DNA of 8,785 bases, taken from NCBI GenBank assembly GCA_910578995.1, contig CAJTSY010000153.1:1-8785 (forward strand). The letters are read 5' to 3'. The notes beneath the pieces were generated by a model. That model saw only the letters and a program-made list of their open reading frames with translations, had not been told where the DNA came from and did no database searches. Of this stretch, positions 1-5,915 are shown in pieces. A program made the position numbers and the translations under genes. How positions within the stretch are numbered: the first letter of the stretch is position 1; each line of letters starts with the position of its first letter. The stretch comes from an uncultured Acetatifactor sp. (GTDB taxonomy: Bacteria > Bacillota > Clostridia > Lachnospirales > Lachnospiraceae).

Positions 1-31
1 TATATGTATCATTTTCGTTTTGATTGCTCAT
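1..31 (-). CDS. 5' end of next gene in the transfer operon (partial)
   Basis: Only the first ten codons are visible, reading MSNQNENDTY, before the window ends. The ATG at 31-29 is preceded by GAGAGG four bases upstream, a usable ribosome binding site, and the frame is open to the edge. It follows the C39-like peptidase gene in the same direction after a 118-nt gap. The start is rich in Asn, Gln, Glu and Asp, so a cytoplasmic or soluble N-terminus is likely. In related elements the peptidase gene is followed by small coiled-coil or DUF4315/CD1107-like genes, but ten residues do not allow a family call. The evidence is the start context only. Confidence 0.5.
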   Translation of the reverse strand, partial: MSNQNENDTY

Positions 32-100
32 ATTACCTCTCATTCTGTCCGGAAACCTATGGTTTTGGAACAATACTATGAATCGTTTGAAATGACATAA

Positions 101-137
101 TTTCACTAAGGCAGTGCCCTTTACTGCCTTGGTGAAA
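101..137 (-). terminator. Long stem-loop after the peptidase gene
   Basis: Arms 101-115 and 123-137 pair over 15 positions around a 7-nt loop, interrupted by one G-T wobble on the plus strand, which is an A-C mismatch in the minus-strand RNA. The stem begins 13 nt after the peptidase stop codon. The RNA downstream of the stem (UUAUGUCAUUUC) has no real U-tract, so intrinsic termination is doubtful. An mRNA-stabilising hairpin or a partial terminator before the gene starting at 31 is equally possible. The rest of 32-149 holds only a small AAACC/GGTTT hairpin around 53-65 and the SD of the next gene. Confidence 0.4.
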
Positions 138-149
138 CTTCCTTTCCTT

Positions 150-1529
150 TTAGCCGATAATCCAAAAAGGGCCTCCGGCAGCGGCTCCCCGGCTGGCCTC
201 CCTTAAGATTATGGATAGATCCCACATCTGCCCGCTTCTGTTGTAGCTGGCAGGGTCAGCCACCAGAATCTTTCCGTTCTGTACGCCCCGCAGCACGATA
301 AAATGCCCTGACTTTGTAAAGTGTCCCTGGGACATGATCGCAACCACCAGCTTCCCTTCTGCCAGCGCATCCAGTATCCTCTGGGGCTCTGCCGCCGTAC
401 AGCCGGACACATTCAGTCCCCAGTTCCTTGCGGCGGCGGGAATCAGCGCATAGTAGGAGCCGCTGTCCTTACACCAGTAACCGTTTTGATAGGACCATTC
501 CGCCATAGCCGCAGGGTCAACCGTCCGGCCTGTAAGCGAGGATACCACGATTGCCATGGCCGTGGGACCGCATCCGTGGCTTCCGATATAGTCGGTGCCG
601 TAAGGCTTACCTGCATAGCGCTCATCCAGCTGGTTGTAGTAGACCACCTCCGTCACGCCATCCGTAAAGCGCACATCCCCCAGGGAGGGGATGGATTTCC
701 CGTCCCATTCCGTGATCCCCTGCATCATGCCGTCACCTAAAAACAGGCTCAGGTTCTGTGCATAGTCATTGGCAAGGGCCATCTGTTCCCCGCTCAGCCT
801 AAAGACCTGTTCGGAGAAATAGGCTTCCCCGTTATAAACAATGGTATAGACCCGCCAGTCTTCCGTGACAGAAACCTCTTTTCCGGTAGCAGGATCCGTT
901 TCGGTCCTTGTCCTTGTTTCTTCCGCCTGCGTGTAAGAGTACAGATGGCTTTGGCCGGCACGCAATGTATTTTCCATGTCGGAAATAGAGATGCCGGCAT
1001 AATCCCCGCTTTTATAGGCGCAGTACATACCGATGAACTGGTTGGCATTATAGAGGGGGCTGCCGGCATAAGGGTTGATAACCTCCATTTCATCGGCCCC
1101 AGAAGATGCAAAATCTGCCTCGATCTGTTCCATGGTATCCTCCAGGCCCCCGGACATGATCCCGTCTATGGCGGCAGTGATCTCGGACACATTTTCCAGG
1201 ATGGCCGCATTGTTATTCAAAATCGGCGCACTGGAAAAAGCCGTGGAAGAAAAGGCGTCCGACAGGCCGCCAAAGATTACGGCGGGAAGTGATACCACGA
1301 ATACCACCGGGATCAGCAGCAGCGCAATGACAGCAATGATAACTTTTCCCACCAGCCTGCGGTTTTCCCAGAGCGCACCAGCAACGGCTCCATAAGGTCC
1401 TGCGGCTGCAGCTCCTTTGGCTGCCCCCGATACCGCCCTGCCTGCCTTCACAGCACCCTTTACCATGTGTGCGGCGGCGCGTCCTGTCTCCAGCGTCTCC
1501 GACAGGCCGCTTTTCTGTTCGTTTTCCAT
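150..1529 (-). CDS. Membrane-anchored C39-like cysteine peptidase of conjugative element (CD1108-like)
   Basis: The product has 459 residues. Residues 1-60 are Ala/Gly/Lys-rich and cytoplasmic-looking. One strong membrane segment lies at about 62-88, followed by an extracellular linker region (about 90-290). A C-terminal papain-like Peptidase_C39_2-type domain runs from about 295 to 459. The likely catalytic set is visible: oxyanion Gln300 (YYNQ), Cys320 in HGCGPTA, His409 in SGHFIVL and Asp425 in ADPAS. The family is known from clostridial conjugative transposons (CD1108-like proteins). A role in cell-wall or surface processing at the mating channel is inferred from context, and the true substrate is unknown. 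The ATG at 1529 lies one base after the stop of the upstream gene with an AAGGGAG site about 10 nt ahead, so the two are probably translationally coupled. No lysozyme or NlpC/P60 domain is seen. Confidence 0.85.
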   Translation of the reverse strand: MENEQKSGLSETLETGRAAAHMVKGAVKAGRAVSGAAKGAAAAGPYGAVAGALWENRRLVGKVIIAVIALLLIPVVFVVSLPAVIFGGLSDAFSSTAFSSAPILNNNAAILENVSEITAAIDGIMSGGLEDTMEQIEADFASSGADEMEVINPYAGSPLYNANQFIGMYCAYKSGDYAGISISDMENTLRAGQSHLYSYTQAEETRTRTETDPATGKEVSVTEDWRVYTIVYNGEAYFSEQVFRLSGEQMALANDYAQNLSLFLGDGMMQGITEWDGKSIPSLGDVRFTDGVTEVVYYNQLDERYAGKPYGTDYIGSHGCGPTAMAIVVSSLTGRTVDPAAMAEWSYQNGYWCKDSGSYYALIPAAARNWGLNVSGCTAAEPQRILDALAEGKLVVAIMSQGHFTKSGHFIVLRGVQNGKILVADPASYNRSGQMWDLSIILREASRGAAAGGPFWIIG

Positions 1530-1530
1530 G

Positions 1531-2496
1531 CTACAGTTTCTCCCTTCTCTTGGGCGGCTGTGGCAGTTTCTTCACAATAGACTCCTTATAGGCGATGGAG
1601 CCGTCCGGGGCCATGTAAGGGGACTTGTCCACAGCATCCTGTGCATACTGTTTGTACCAGGAACTGCCATCCGCCGCCTGTACGGTGGTATAGTTTCCCT
1701 CCGGTGCGGCATACTGGGCTGCATGGTACATCCCAAAGGCAATCCCCTGGGGATGTTCCTCTGAGGTCTCCGTCCCGGTGATGCGCCCGCCGCCGATCTC
1801 CACATCCGAAAATACAGGCACCTGCCCGGCATTCTCCCCCAGGGCCGCATACCCAAGATAGGACTGGAGCGCCTGGGACGCCTCCGGCCCGCTCATAAAG
1901 CCAAGGTCTGCAATGCTTCCTGCAGCCACGGTCCCTATGACATTGTTGGCAAAGCTGCCGCCCTTGCTGACGGAGGAAGCATAAATATGGCTCCCGAGCC
2001 CCCCGCCGGACTTCCCGGACGGACGGCTGACGCTTGTTTCGGAAGAAGCGGTTGCCGACTTTACGGCACTGTTGGTGATGCGGCTGCCCACGATCCCGGC
2101 AAGTCCTCCGGACATAAACCCTTTGGAGCCGGCATTTGTGTGGGAGGAAACCCTGCTGTGGCCTCCGCCGAAGTACTGGCTGGAGAAGTTCTTCAGCCCT
2201 CCTATGCCCCGCGCCGCAATCATTGCTTCCGCCAACATGGAGCCGCCCGTGTGCCCCACATTGATCCCCAGGCTGGACATAAAGGAATCTATCTTCTGGG
2301 ACACCTTCAAAAAAGCAATGGCACAGAGGAACCAGATCAGTACATTGCCAGATGCAGCCTCCTTGCCCATGGCGTTCACCTGGTCCTGTATCTCGCTTTC
2401 CGTCATGGCAAAGACAGGCTGGCAGAACGAAAAGCAAAGAGCAGCCGCCGTGCAGACCGAAAGCATGATCCGCCTGAATTTTTTCATTTTTTGCAT
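1531..2496 (-). CDS. Secreted or single-TM Gly/Ser/Ala-rich transfer-operon protein, unknown family
   Basis: Started at the ATG at 2496, six bases after AGGAG (AAAAGGAGATT); the ATG at 2499 is adjacent and cannot be excluded. This gives 321 residues. Residues 1-30 form a signal peptide (Lys/Arg start, then MLSVCTAAALCFSFCQPVFA ending in the VFA cleavage motif). A hydrophobic helix at about 51-66 (NVLIWFLCAIAFLK) is followed by an amphipathic stretch. A long Gly/Ser/Ala-rich low-complexity region spans about 82-230, and the tail is more ordered and Tyr-rich, ending in basic KKLPQPPKRREKL. I do not recognise the family. Its place between a VirB6-like gene and a C39-like peptidase suggests a mating-pore or envelope accessory protein. 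A different frame open from 2614 overlaps it and looks non-coding by composition. Confidence 0.75.
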   Translation of the reverse strand: MQKMKKFRRIMLSVCTAAALCFSFCQPVFAMTESEIQDQVNAMGKEAASGNVLIWFLCAIAFLKVSQKIDSFMSSLGINVGHTGGSMLAEAMIAARGIGGLKNFSSQYFGGGHSRVSSHTNAGSKGFMSGGLAGIVGSRITNSAVKSATASSETSVSRPSGKSGGGLGSHIYASSVSKGGSFANNVIGTVAAGSIADLGFMSGPEASQALQSYLGYAALGENAGQVPVFSDVEIGGGRITGTETSEEHPQGIAFGMYHAAQYAAPEGNYTTVQAADGSSWYKQYAQDAVDKSPYMAPDGSIAYKESIVKKLPQPPKRREKL

Positions 2497-2511
2497 CATA
2501 ATCTCCTTTTC

Positions 2512-2578
2512 TGCGCTGCTCAAGAGGGTGTGTAAATACCCCTCTTTGCGCATAAGCGACTTTGTGGCAAGCAGCGCA
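2512..2578 (-). other. Structured mRNA leader: nested stems upstream of 1531-2496 gene
   Basis: An outer 9-bp perfect stem pairs 2512-2520 (TGCGCTGCT) with 2570-2578 (AGCAGCGCA). Inside it a 7-bp stem pairs 2522-2528 (AAGAGGG) with 2540-2546 (CCCTCTT). The structure ends just upstream of the AAAAGGAGATT ribosome site of the downstream gene, so it could adjust translation of that gene relative to the VirB6-like gene. No known riboswitch or RNA family is recognised. Structure is seen in sequence; function is inferred. Confidence 0.5.
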
Positions 2579-2593
2579 CAGACACAAATCGCC

Positions 2594-2616
2594 GTGTGAA
2601 AAATAATTTTTCACAC
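2594..2616. repeat. Perfect 23-bp palindrome (11-bp arms)
   Basis: Arms GTGTGAAAAAT (2594-2604) and ATTTTTCACAC (2606-2616) surround one central base with no mismatch. On the minus strand an AAAGGAGAT site lies immediately upstream (2627-2619). The palindrome could act as a protein-binding site in DNA or a hairpin in RNA. There is no U-tract, so it is not a convincing terminator. Confidence 0.6.
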
Positions 2617-2630
2617 TGATCTCCTTTCCT

Positions 2631-2682
2631 GCCGCAGCCCGGAAAATCGGGCGCAGGCACAGATTTCTGTAAAAATATTTTT
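2631..2682. repeat. Cluster of three hairpins/palindromes after VirB6-like gene
   Basis: Three dyads lie side by side. A GC-rich hairpin pairs 2637-2641 (GCCCG) with 2648-2652 (CGGGC), and 2631-2633 with 2656-2658, leaving a 3x3 internal loop. The second is the 12-base palindrome ACAGATTTCTGT (2659-2670), and the third is AAAAATATTTTT (2671-2682). They follow the stop codon of the VirB6-like gene by about 10 nt. Together they may form an mRNA processing or partial termination region separating the membrane-protein gene from the next one. Confidence 0.5.
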
Positions 2683-2691
2683 CCCATCAGT

Positions 2692-3402
2692 CTAAATCGA
2701 AAGCGGGTTAGCAAGAAAGGCCCCCACCATGGATGTAAACAGCCGCAGGCACCAGGCATTCATGATCAGCAGGAACACCTGCCCGCCGAACATCCGGCAC
2801 CACGACTTAAAGATATTGGATGTGCTCTGGGACGCTCCCATGGAAAAGGCCACAGGCGCCGTATAGACCAGCACCCCCAGCAGCACATACCGCTCCGCCG
2901 CCTCGAAGAGCAGCTTGATATAATTCCACGCAAGGATCAGCACCAGTATCAGCGAGATCAGCGCCACCGCCCCGTTTGCACACACGCCCACAACCGCCAG
3001 GACGACGGAATTAAAGCTTGCAAAGTCAAGCGCCGGGATGGCAGAGGTCAGTATCCAGTCGTAAGGCGTTCCGCCTATCTTTAAGACTGTCCCGATGATG
3101 TCATCCGAAAAATAGGCCAGCAGGATGAACAGAACCGAGCGGATGCTCAGCTTTACGGGATCCTCCGCCTCTATCCCCGCGCCCAGCCCGTAATTCTTGA
3201 ACAGCTGCCATACCCAGTTCAATAAAATAATCCCAATGGAAAGCGCCACAAAGACCTCATACAAAGTTCCTGCTGCCGGAAAGTAGCGCAGGAACACGGA
3301 CATGTCACACCCCAGCGCACCCAGAACCGAGGTTGATACCAGATCCAGGCCGTGCATCACCTGCTCTGCGATCCACTCCACAATGCCGTCTAAGATACCC
3401 AC
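2692..3402 (-). CDS. VirB6/TrbL-like polytopic membrane protein of the conjugation machinery
   Basis: The product has 236 residues, starting at GTG 3402 with AAAGGGG seven bases upstream. The overlapping ATG at 3404 is in another frame and stops after four codons. Hydrophobic segments lie at about 48-68, 85-108, 128-165, 170-188 and 205-230. The block from about 168 to 222 (AERYVLLGVLVYTAPVAFSM, then STSNIFKSWCRMFGGQVFLL) matches the pattern I know from VirB6/TrbL-like transfer proteins of Firmicutes ICEs, where a conserved charged/aromatic membrane segment precedes an S-x-S-x-x-x-F-x-x-W motif. Role by family: inner-membrane part of the type IV secretion mating pore. It follows the pilin-like gene by 19 nt, as expected in a transfer operon. 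It is shorter than many VirB6 proteins and lacks a long soluble C-terminal domain. Confidence 0.8.
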   Translation of the reverse strand: MGILDGIVEWIAEQVMHGLDLVSTSVLGALGCDMSVFLRYFPAAGTLYEVFVALSIGIILLNWVWQLFKNYGLGAGIEAEDPVKLSIRSVLFILLAYFSDDIIGTVLKIGGTPYDWILTSAIPALDFASFNSVVLAVVGVCANGAVALISLILVLILAWNYIKLLFEAAERYVLLGVLVYTAPVAFSMGASQSTSNIFKSWCRMFGGQVFLLIMNAWCLRLFTSMVGAFLANPLSI

Positions 3403-3422
3403 ATGATCACCCCTTTCTTAGC

Positions 3423-3821
3423 CTATGGTGTGGGTGTCCATTTTCCGCCGGTAAAGAACGGAGTGACATAAGCCATGATGAATCCCAGGCCGTTCAGCAC
3501 CACCCATGTGATACAGATCCTCTTTAACCATGCACGGCTCTCATCCACCGTGCGCCCTGAGCGGGAGAAATTCATCAAAAGCAGCGCCACGGATGCCGTC
3601 ACAATGGCCGCCACCGTGGAAATGAGGACGATCTGGTTATACACATCCTGCATGATCTCGCTCGCCTTGGTCCATACGTCTGTGGCGGCATATACCGGCT
3701 GTGTAAAGGCCATGAATGCCATGCTGACGAGAAAGCCATGGTAGGCCACTCCAGCTGCGGGAAACCTGCGGCGTTTCCTTTTGTCCGCTGTTCCACAAAA
3801 CTTGTCTTCTCTTTTCTTCAA
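3423..3821 (-). CDS. VirB2-like pilin candidate (signal peptide plus two TM segments)
   Basis: Start chosen at TTG 3821 because AAGGAGG lies eight bases upstream; this gives 132 residues. The basic N-terminus (MKKREDKFCG...KRKRRR) leads into a hydrophobic core and a cleavage site QPVYA-ATD after residue 45. The mature part (87 residues) has one hydrophobic helix at about 63-83 (NQIVLISTVAAIVTASVALL), a basic loop (NFSRSGRTVDESRAWLKR) and a second helix at about 102-120. Size, cleaved signal and the helix-basic loop-helix layout match VirB2/TrbC-like pilins or Maff2-like small transfer proteins; sequence alone does not separate these. The frame remains open upstream to ATG 3968, and ATG 3881 has a GGGAGAGAGG site, so a longer form with 20 extra residues is possible. 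It is the first gene of the transfer operon, just ahead of the VirB6-like gene. Confidence 0.72.
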   Translation of the reverse strand: MKKREDKFCGTADKRKRRRFPAAGVAYHGFLVSMAFMAFTQPVYAATDVWTKASEIMQDVYNQIVLISTVAAIVTASVALLLMNFSRSGRTVDESRAWLKRICITWVVLNGLGFIMAYVTPFFTGGKWTPTP

Positions 3822-3906
3822 TTTACCAACCTCCTTATGGTTTTTTGCATGAAGAAAGGCCATGCCCTTTTTATGTGACATGACCTCTCTCCCGGGCAGA
3901 AAAACA

Positions 3907-3924
3907 GCACCCTGTAAAAGGTGC
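3907..3924 (-). terminator. Terminator-like hairpin in the transfer-operon leader
   Basis: On the minus strand GCACC (3924-3920), loop TTTTACAG and GGTGC (3911-3907) are followed by TGTTTTTCTG. The stem is only five base pairs but GC-rich, with a U-run right after it. It sits about 40 nt into the inferred leader and about 85 nt before the pilin start. It could end transcription from the regulator gene or act as an attenuator of the operon. The short stem makes this a moderate call. Confidence 0.4.
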
Positions 3925-3968
3925 CTTTCCTGCTCTGATTTGTTTTGGGTACAATTTTCAACATACAT

Positions 3969-3997
3969 AGTTTAACACACTGGTATTTGCGGTAAAA
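3969..3997 (-). promoter_or_regulatory. Predicted promoter of the transfer operon (weak -35, extended -10)
   Basis: On the minus strand a poor -35 (TTTTAC, 3997-3992) is separated by 17 bp from TAAACT (3974-3969). That hexamer is preceded by TGT, giving an extended -10 (TGTTAAACT). Transcription would start near 3962, leaving a leader of about 140 nt before the pilin gene. A poor -35 with four phased repeats ending 11 bp upstream (4008) suggests dependence on an activator. Hexamers are seen in the sequence; promoter activity is inferred. Confidence 0.45.
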
Positions 3998-4007
3998 GAG
4001 CAAACAC

Positions 4008-4045
4008 GTGCCAATTTCATGCCTTTCTGTGCCATTTATGTGCCA
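4008..4045 (-). repeat. Four helically phased TGGCAC-type boxes (putative activator binding site)
   Basis: Plus-strand boxes are GTGCCA (4008-4013), the variant ATGCCT (4019-4024), GTGCCA (4029-4034) and GTGCCA (4040-4045). Their TGCC cores begin at 4009, 4020, 4030 and 4041, giving spacings of 11, 10 and 11 bp, about one helical turn each. On the minus strand they read TGGCAC. They overlap the stop codon of the ArpU/sigma-like gene and lie directly upstream of the predicted transfer promoter. All face the same side of the helix, as for a cooperatively binding regulator. The adjacent regulator is the natural candidate, but this is inference. Confidence 0.6.
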
Positions 4046-4575
4046 GACCCCGATTCCGGCACAAATTTCTCCAGTATCTCCATGCTCTCCTTGGAGGTAT
4101 ACCCCCACAGAATGGAGCTTAATGCCTCTATCGCCTCCTGCCTCCTGCGGTAATAGGTGCGAAAGCTGATGTCCCGGATATGGGGACGCAACTGCTCCAT
4201 GATCTCCTCCACGTTCTTCATCTGCTGCGGGGAAAGGAATGTATAGTACAGGAGCCAATAATAGGTCTCCCCGTTCTTATGCTTGTTCCTGAGCAGCTCC
4301 ACGGAGCTGTCCAACAGCTTGATCATCCGGTGGCTGCGCTCTATGCACTTGGCATGGTGTTCAATGTCTCCCCCGGCAATGTCCGCCCCCGCCAGGTACA
4401 CCGATTCCAGGAAGTCCTCTATGGAACTGCCATACTCGATTTCAAACCTGTTCCTCACCTGCTGCACCGAAAGCTCCAGGCTCCAGACCACATCCCTGTA
4501 TTTCTTCAGCAGCTTCCATGTATCGTGATACAGCGGATTCTCCGCAATGTCCATCTCCCTCTGTTTCTTCGTCAT
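4036..4575 (-). CDS. ArpU/sigma-like transcription regulator
   Basis: The product has 179 mostly helical residues with no membrane segment. The C-terminal part (about 114-160: LSPQQMKNVEEIMEQLRPHI, then DISFRTYYRRRQEAIEALSSILWG) has the layout of the sigma region-4-like helix-turn-helix of ArpU-type phage late activators. In these an I-S-x-x-T-Y-Y-R-x-R-x-x-A recognition helix ends the protein. The N-terminal 110 residues are unassigned. The ATG at 4575 lies three bases after the stop of the upstream gene, and its GGAGG is inside that gene's last codons, so the two genes are translationally coupled. Role by family: activation of a downstream operon. Here the gene sits directly upstream of phased boxes and the transfer operon, so it is the best candidate for their activator. 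Exact family membership is not certain. Confidence 0.65.
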   Translation of the reverse strand: MTKKQREMDIAENPLYHDTWKLLKKYRDVVWSLELSVQQVRNRFEIEYGSSIEDFLESVYLAGADIAGGDIEHHAKCIERSHRMIKLLDSSVELLRNKHKNGETYYWLLYYTFLSPQQMKNVEEIMEQLRPHIRDISFRTYYRRRQEAIEALSSILWGYTSKESMEILEKFVPESGSGT

Positions 4576-4578
4576 TCC

Positions 4579-5736
4579 TCATCCCTCCATTTCCTTCCCG
4601 CCGGCAGGCGAGAGCGTCAGTTCAAATGTATAGACCTGTCCGCCATTTCCGCAGCAGACCTCCATCCCAATACGCCTGCCCGATGCCCCGCGCGGGCGGC
4701 ATAAATACTTTCCCTCCCAGTCGTCAGATAAAGGATATAACTTATATCTGGCTTTGGGGCACCGGAAACAGGAACCCCCTTGTGAATCAAGGATTTCCGC
4801 CACCTTCCTCACCAGGGCCTCCATGTGTGATTTTGATACGCTGGACAATCCTTCTGAAACGCACACCTCCGGCTCCAAGGCGCCGTTCTCTTCCACGGCA
4901 TTATCCCCATCCTTGTCCGGCAGACTGATCTTGATATTCAAACTCATTGCAACCTCCTCCTTGTCGATCAAGACATCCGAAATCTGGAACATGGTGGACA
5001 GGTAGTTCTGCAGGTAAATGACACTGCCCGTTGTTCCAGGAAACGCCATCAGCGATATATGGCCCTGCCTTTCAAATTTTCTCAGCACCCGGCCCACAGT
5101 AGCCTTTGAGATTCCCCAGCGTCCCGCCAGCTCACCGTAATTCACCAGCGGGCTGCCCGTGCCGTTGCGCAGGTAGACCACCGGGCCTGCCTCCGACCCC
5201 TGCACCTGCCCGTCGTTATAGACGGTTGACAGCCACAGGTCCAGCAGGATGTCCATCTCGGAGCACCGCCCGGCGCCCACCATCTCCATCGCCACTGTGA
5301 ACGGCATAAAGAAAAAGCCTGTGTCCTTCTGGCATGGGCAGTTGTAATCCAGCACCGTGTTATGCTTTTTCCAGTCCCGAATCTTATACTTGACCACCTT
5401 TCCCCGCCCCAGTGGCAGGTACGAGATCAGGTTCCTTTTCTGCAGCTCGTCCAATATGTCAAGCGCCTGGTGCTGGAAATGCGTGCGGAACCATCCAGCC
5501 AATTCCTTGACAGTGCATATCCACTCACCGGGATAGACCGTGTAGCTGATCCCGTCTATGCGGCGGTAAGATGTACGGAAGTTTGCATAACTGCAAAGCA
5601 CCATAAAATAAAAAAGACCGGAGCCCCCGCCTGTGCGAATGCCCTGGTCCGTGATCAGTGACTGGACGAACTGCCTGTAAATGCGGCAGCGTGGATAGTC
5701 CACCACTTGTTTGATTTGTAGTTGATATTCTGACAT
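4579..5736 (-). CDS. Twin winged-helix protein: replication initiator or regulator of the element
   Basis: The product has 385 residues. The start is ATG 5736, six bases after AAAGGAGG; another ATG at 5741 is too close to the SD. A first winged-helix-like region spans about 65-120 (EWICTVKELAGWFRTHF... LDELQKRNLISYL... VVKYKI). A second spans about 198-242 (NYGELAGRWGISKATVGRVL, then RKFERQGHISLMAFPGTTG, then a beta-wing). The tail has a CFRCP motif (323-327) and further Cys residues (C346, C361, C362), possibly metal-binding. Twin winged helices occur in plasmid-type Rep proteins and in GntR/MarR-like regulators of mobile elements, so the role is either replication initiation or control. No nuclease or relaxase motif is seen. 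It is the first GC-richer gene after the AT-rich ABC-3C block and is followed directly by the sigma-like gene. Confidence 0.6.
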   Translation of the reverse strand: MSEYQLQIKQVVDYPRCRIYRQFVQSLITDQGIRTGGGSGLFYFMVLCSYANFRTSYRRIDGISYTVYPGEWICTVKELAGWFRTHFQHQALDILDELQKRNLISYLPLGRGKVVKYKIRDWKKHNTVLDYNCPCQKDTGFFFMPFTVAMEMVGAGRCSEMDILLDLWLSTVYNDGQVQGSEAGPVVYLRNGTGSPLVNYGELAGRWGISKATVGRVLRKFERQGHISLMAFPGTTGSVIYLQNYLSTMFQISDVLIDKEEVAMSLNIKISLPDKDGDNAVEENGALEPEVCVSEGLSSVSKSHMEALVRKVAEILDSQGGSCFRCPKARYKLYPLSDDWEGKYLCRPRGASGRRIGMEVCCGNGGQVYTFELTLSPAGGKEMEG

Positions 5737-5872
5737 TTCATGCCTCCTTTGTTGTTTTATAGTTTTCCTGAAGGCATAATATATCTTCTTTATTCTCTGC
5801 TAATCTGAATCTCTAGCAACTGCTTGAATGTAAGTTTAAGGCATTTCTCAATTCGCCTTTCTTTGCACTCCA
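5737..5872 (-). promoter_or_regulatory. Upstream region of the winged-helix gene
   Basis: This gap holds the AAAGGAGG ribosome site of the gene starting at 5736 and probably its promoter. On the minus strand candidate -10 hexamers are TATATT (within GAAGATATATTATG, near 5780) and TATAAA nearer the start. Neither has a good -35 at 17 bp. AGATT-like short repeats lie just upstream. No gene is seen here. Confidence 0.3.
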
Positions 5873-5897
5873 AAAGTTCAGACAGTGTCTAAACTTT
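5873..5897 (-). terminator. Hairpin after the ABC-3C genes, probably bidirectional terminator
   Basis: Arms 5873-5882 and 5888-5897 pair with one mismatch around a CAGTG loop. As DNA the dyad continues to the centre at 5885 (AGACA-G-TGTCT). It lies 18 nt after the ATPase stop codon. On the minus strand the 3' arm ends CUUUU with an A-run ahead of the stem; on the plus strand it is followed by CTTTTTT. This A-run/stem/T-run form is typical of a bidirectional terminator. A protein-binding operator is the alternative reading. Confidence 0.5.
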
Positions 5898-5915
5898 CTT
5901 TTTTATTTAGATAAT

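Noticed and set aside
2072..2599. Plus-strand ORFs of 175-182 codons across 1987-2599
   Set aside because: They mirror the Gly/Ser/Ala-rich minus-strand gene, lack ribosome sites and have non-protein-like composition.
4000..4013. Sigma-54 promoter look-alike (TGGCACG followed by TTTGC on the minus strand)
   Set aside because: The -24 GG and -12 GC are separated by 9 bases here, one fewer than the strict spacing of sigma-54 promoters. TGGCAC also occurs as a phased repeat, and no sigma-54 activator gene is visible.
4180..4704. Plus-strand 174-codon ORF
   Set aside because: Antisense to the regulator and the end of the winged-helix gene, His/Leu/Pro-rich, and no SD. It is a shadow frame.
5862..5900. 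ICE attachment site or resolvase recombination site at the dyad
   Set aside because: No second copy of the sequence and no integrase or recombinase gene is visible in the window, so a hairpin terminator is the simpler reading.
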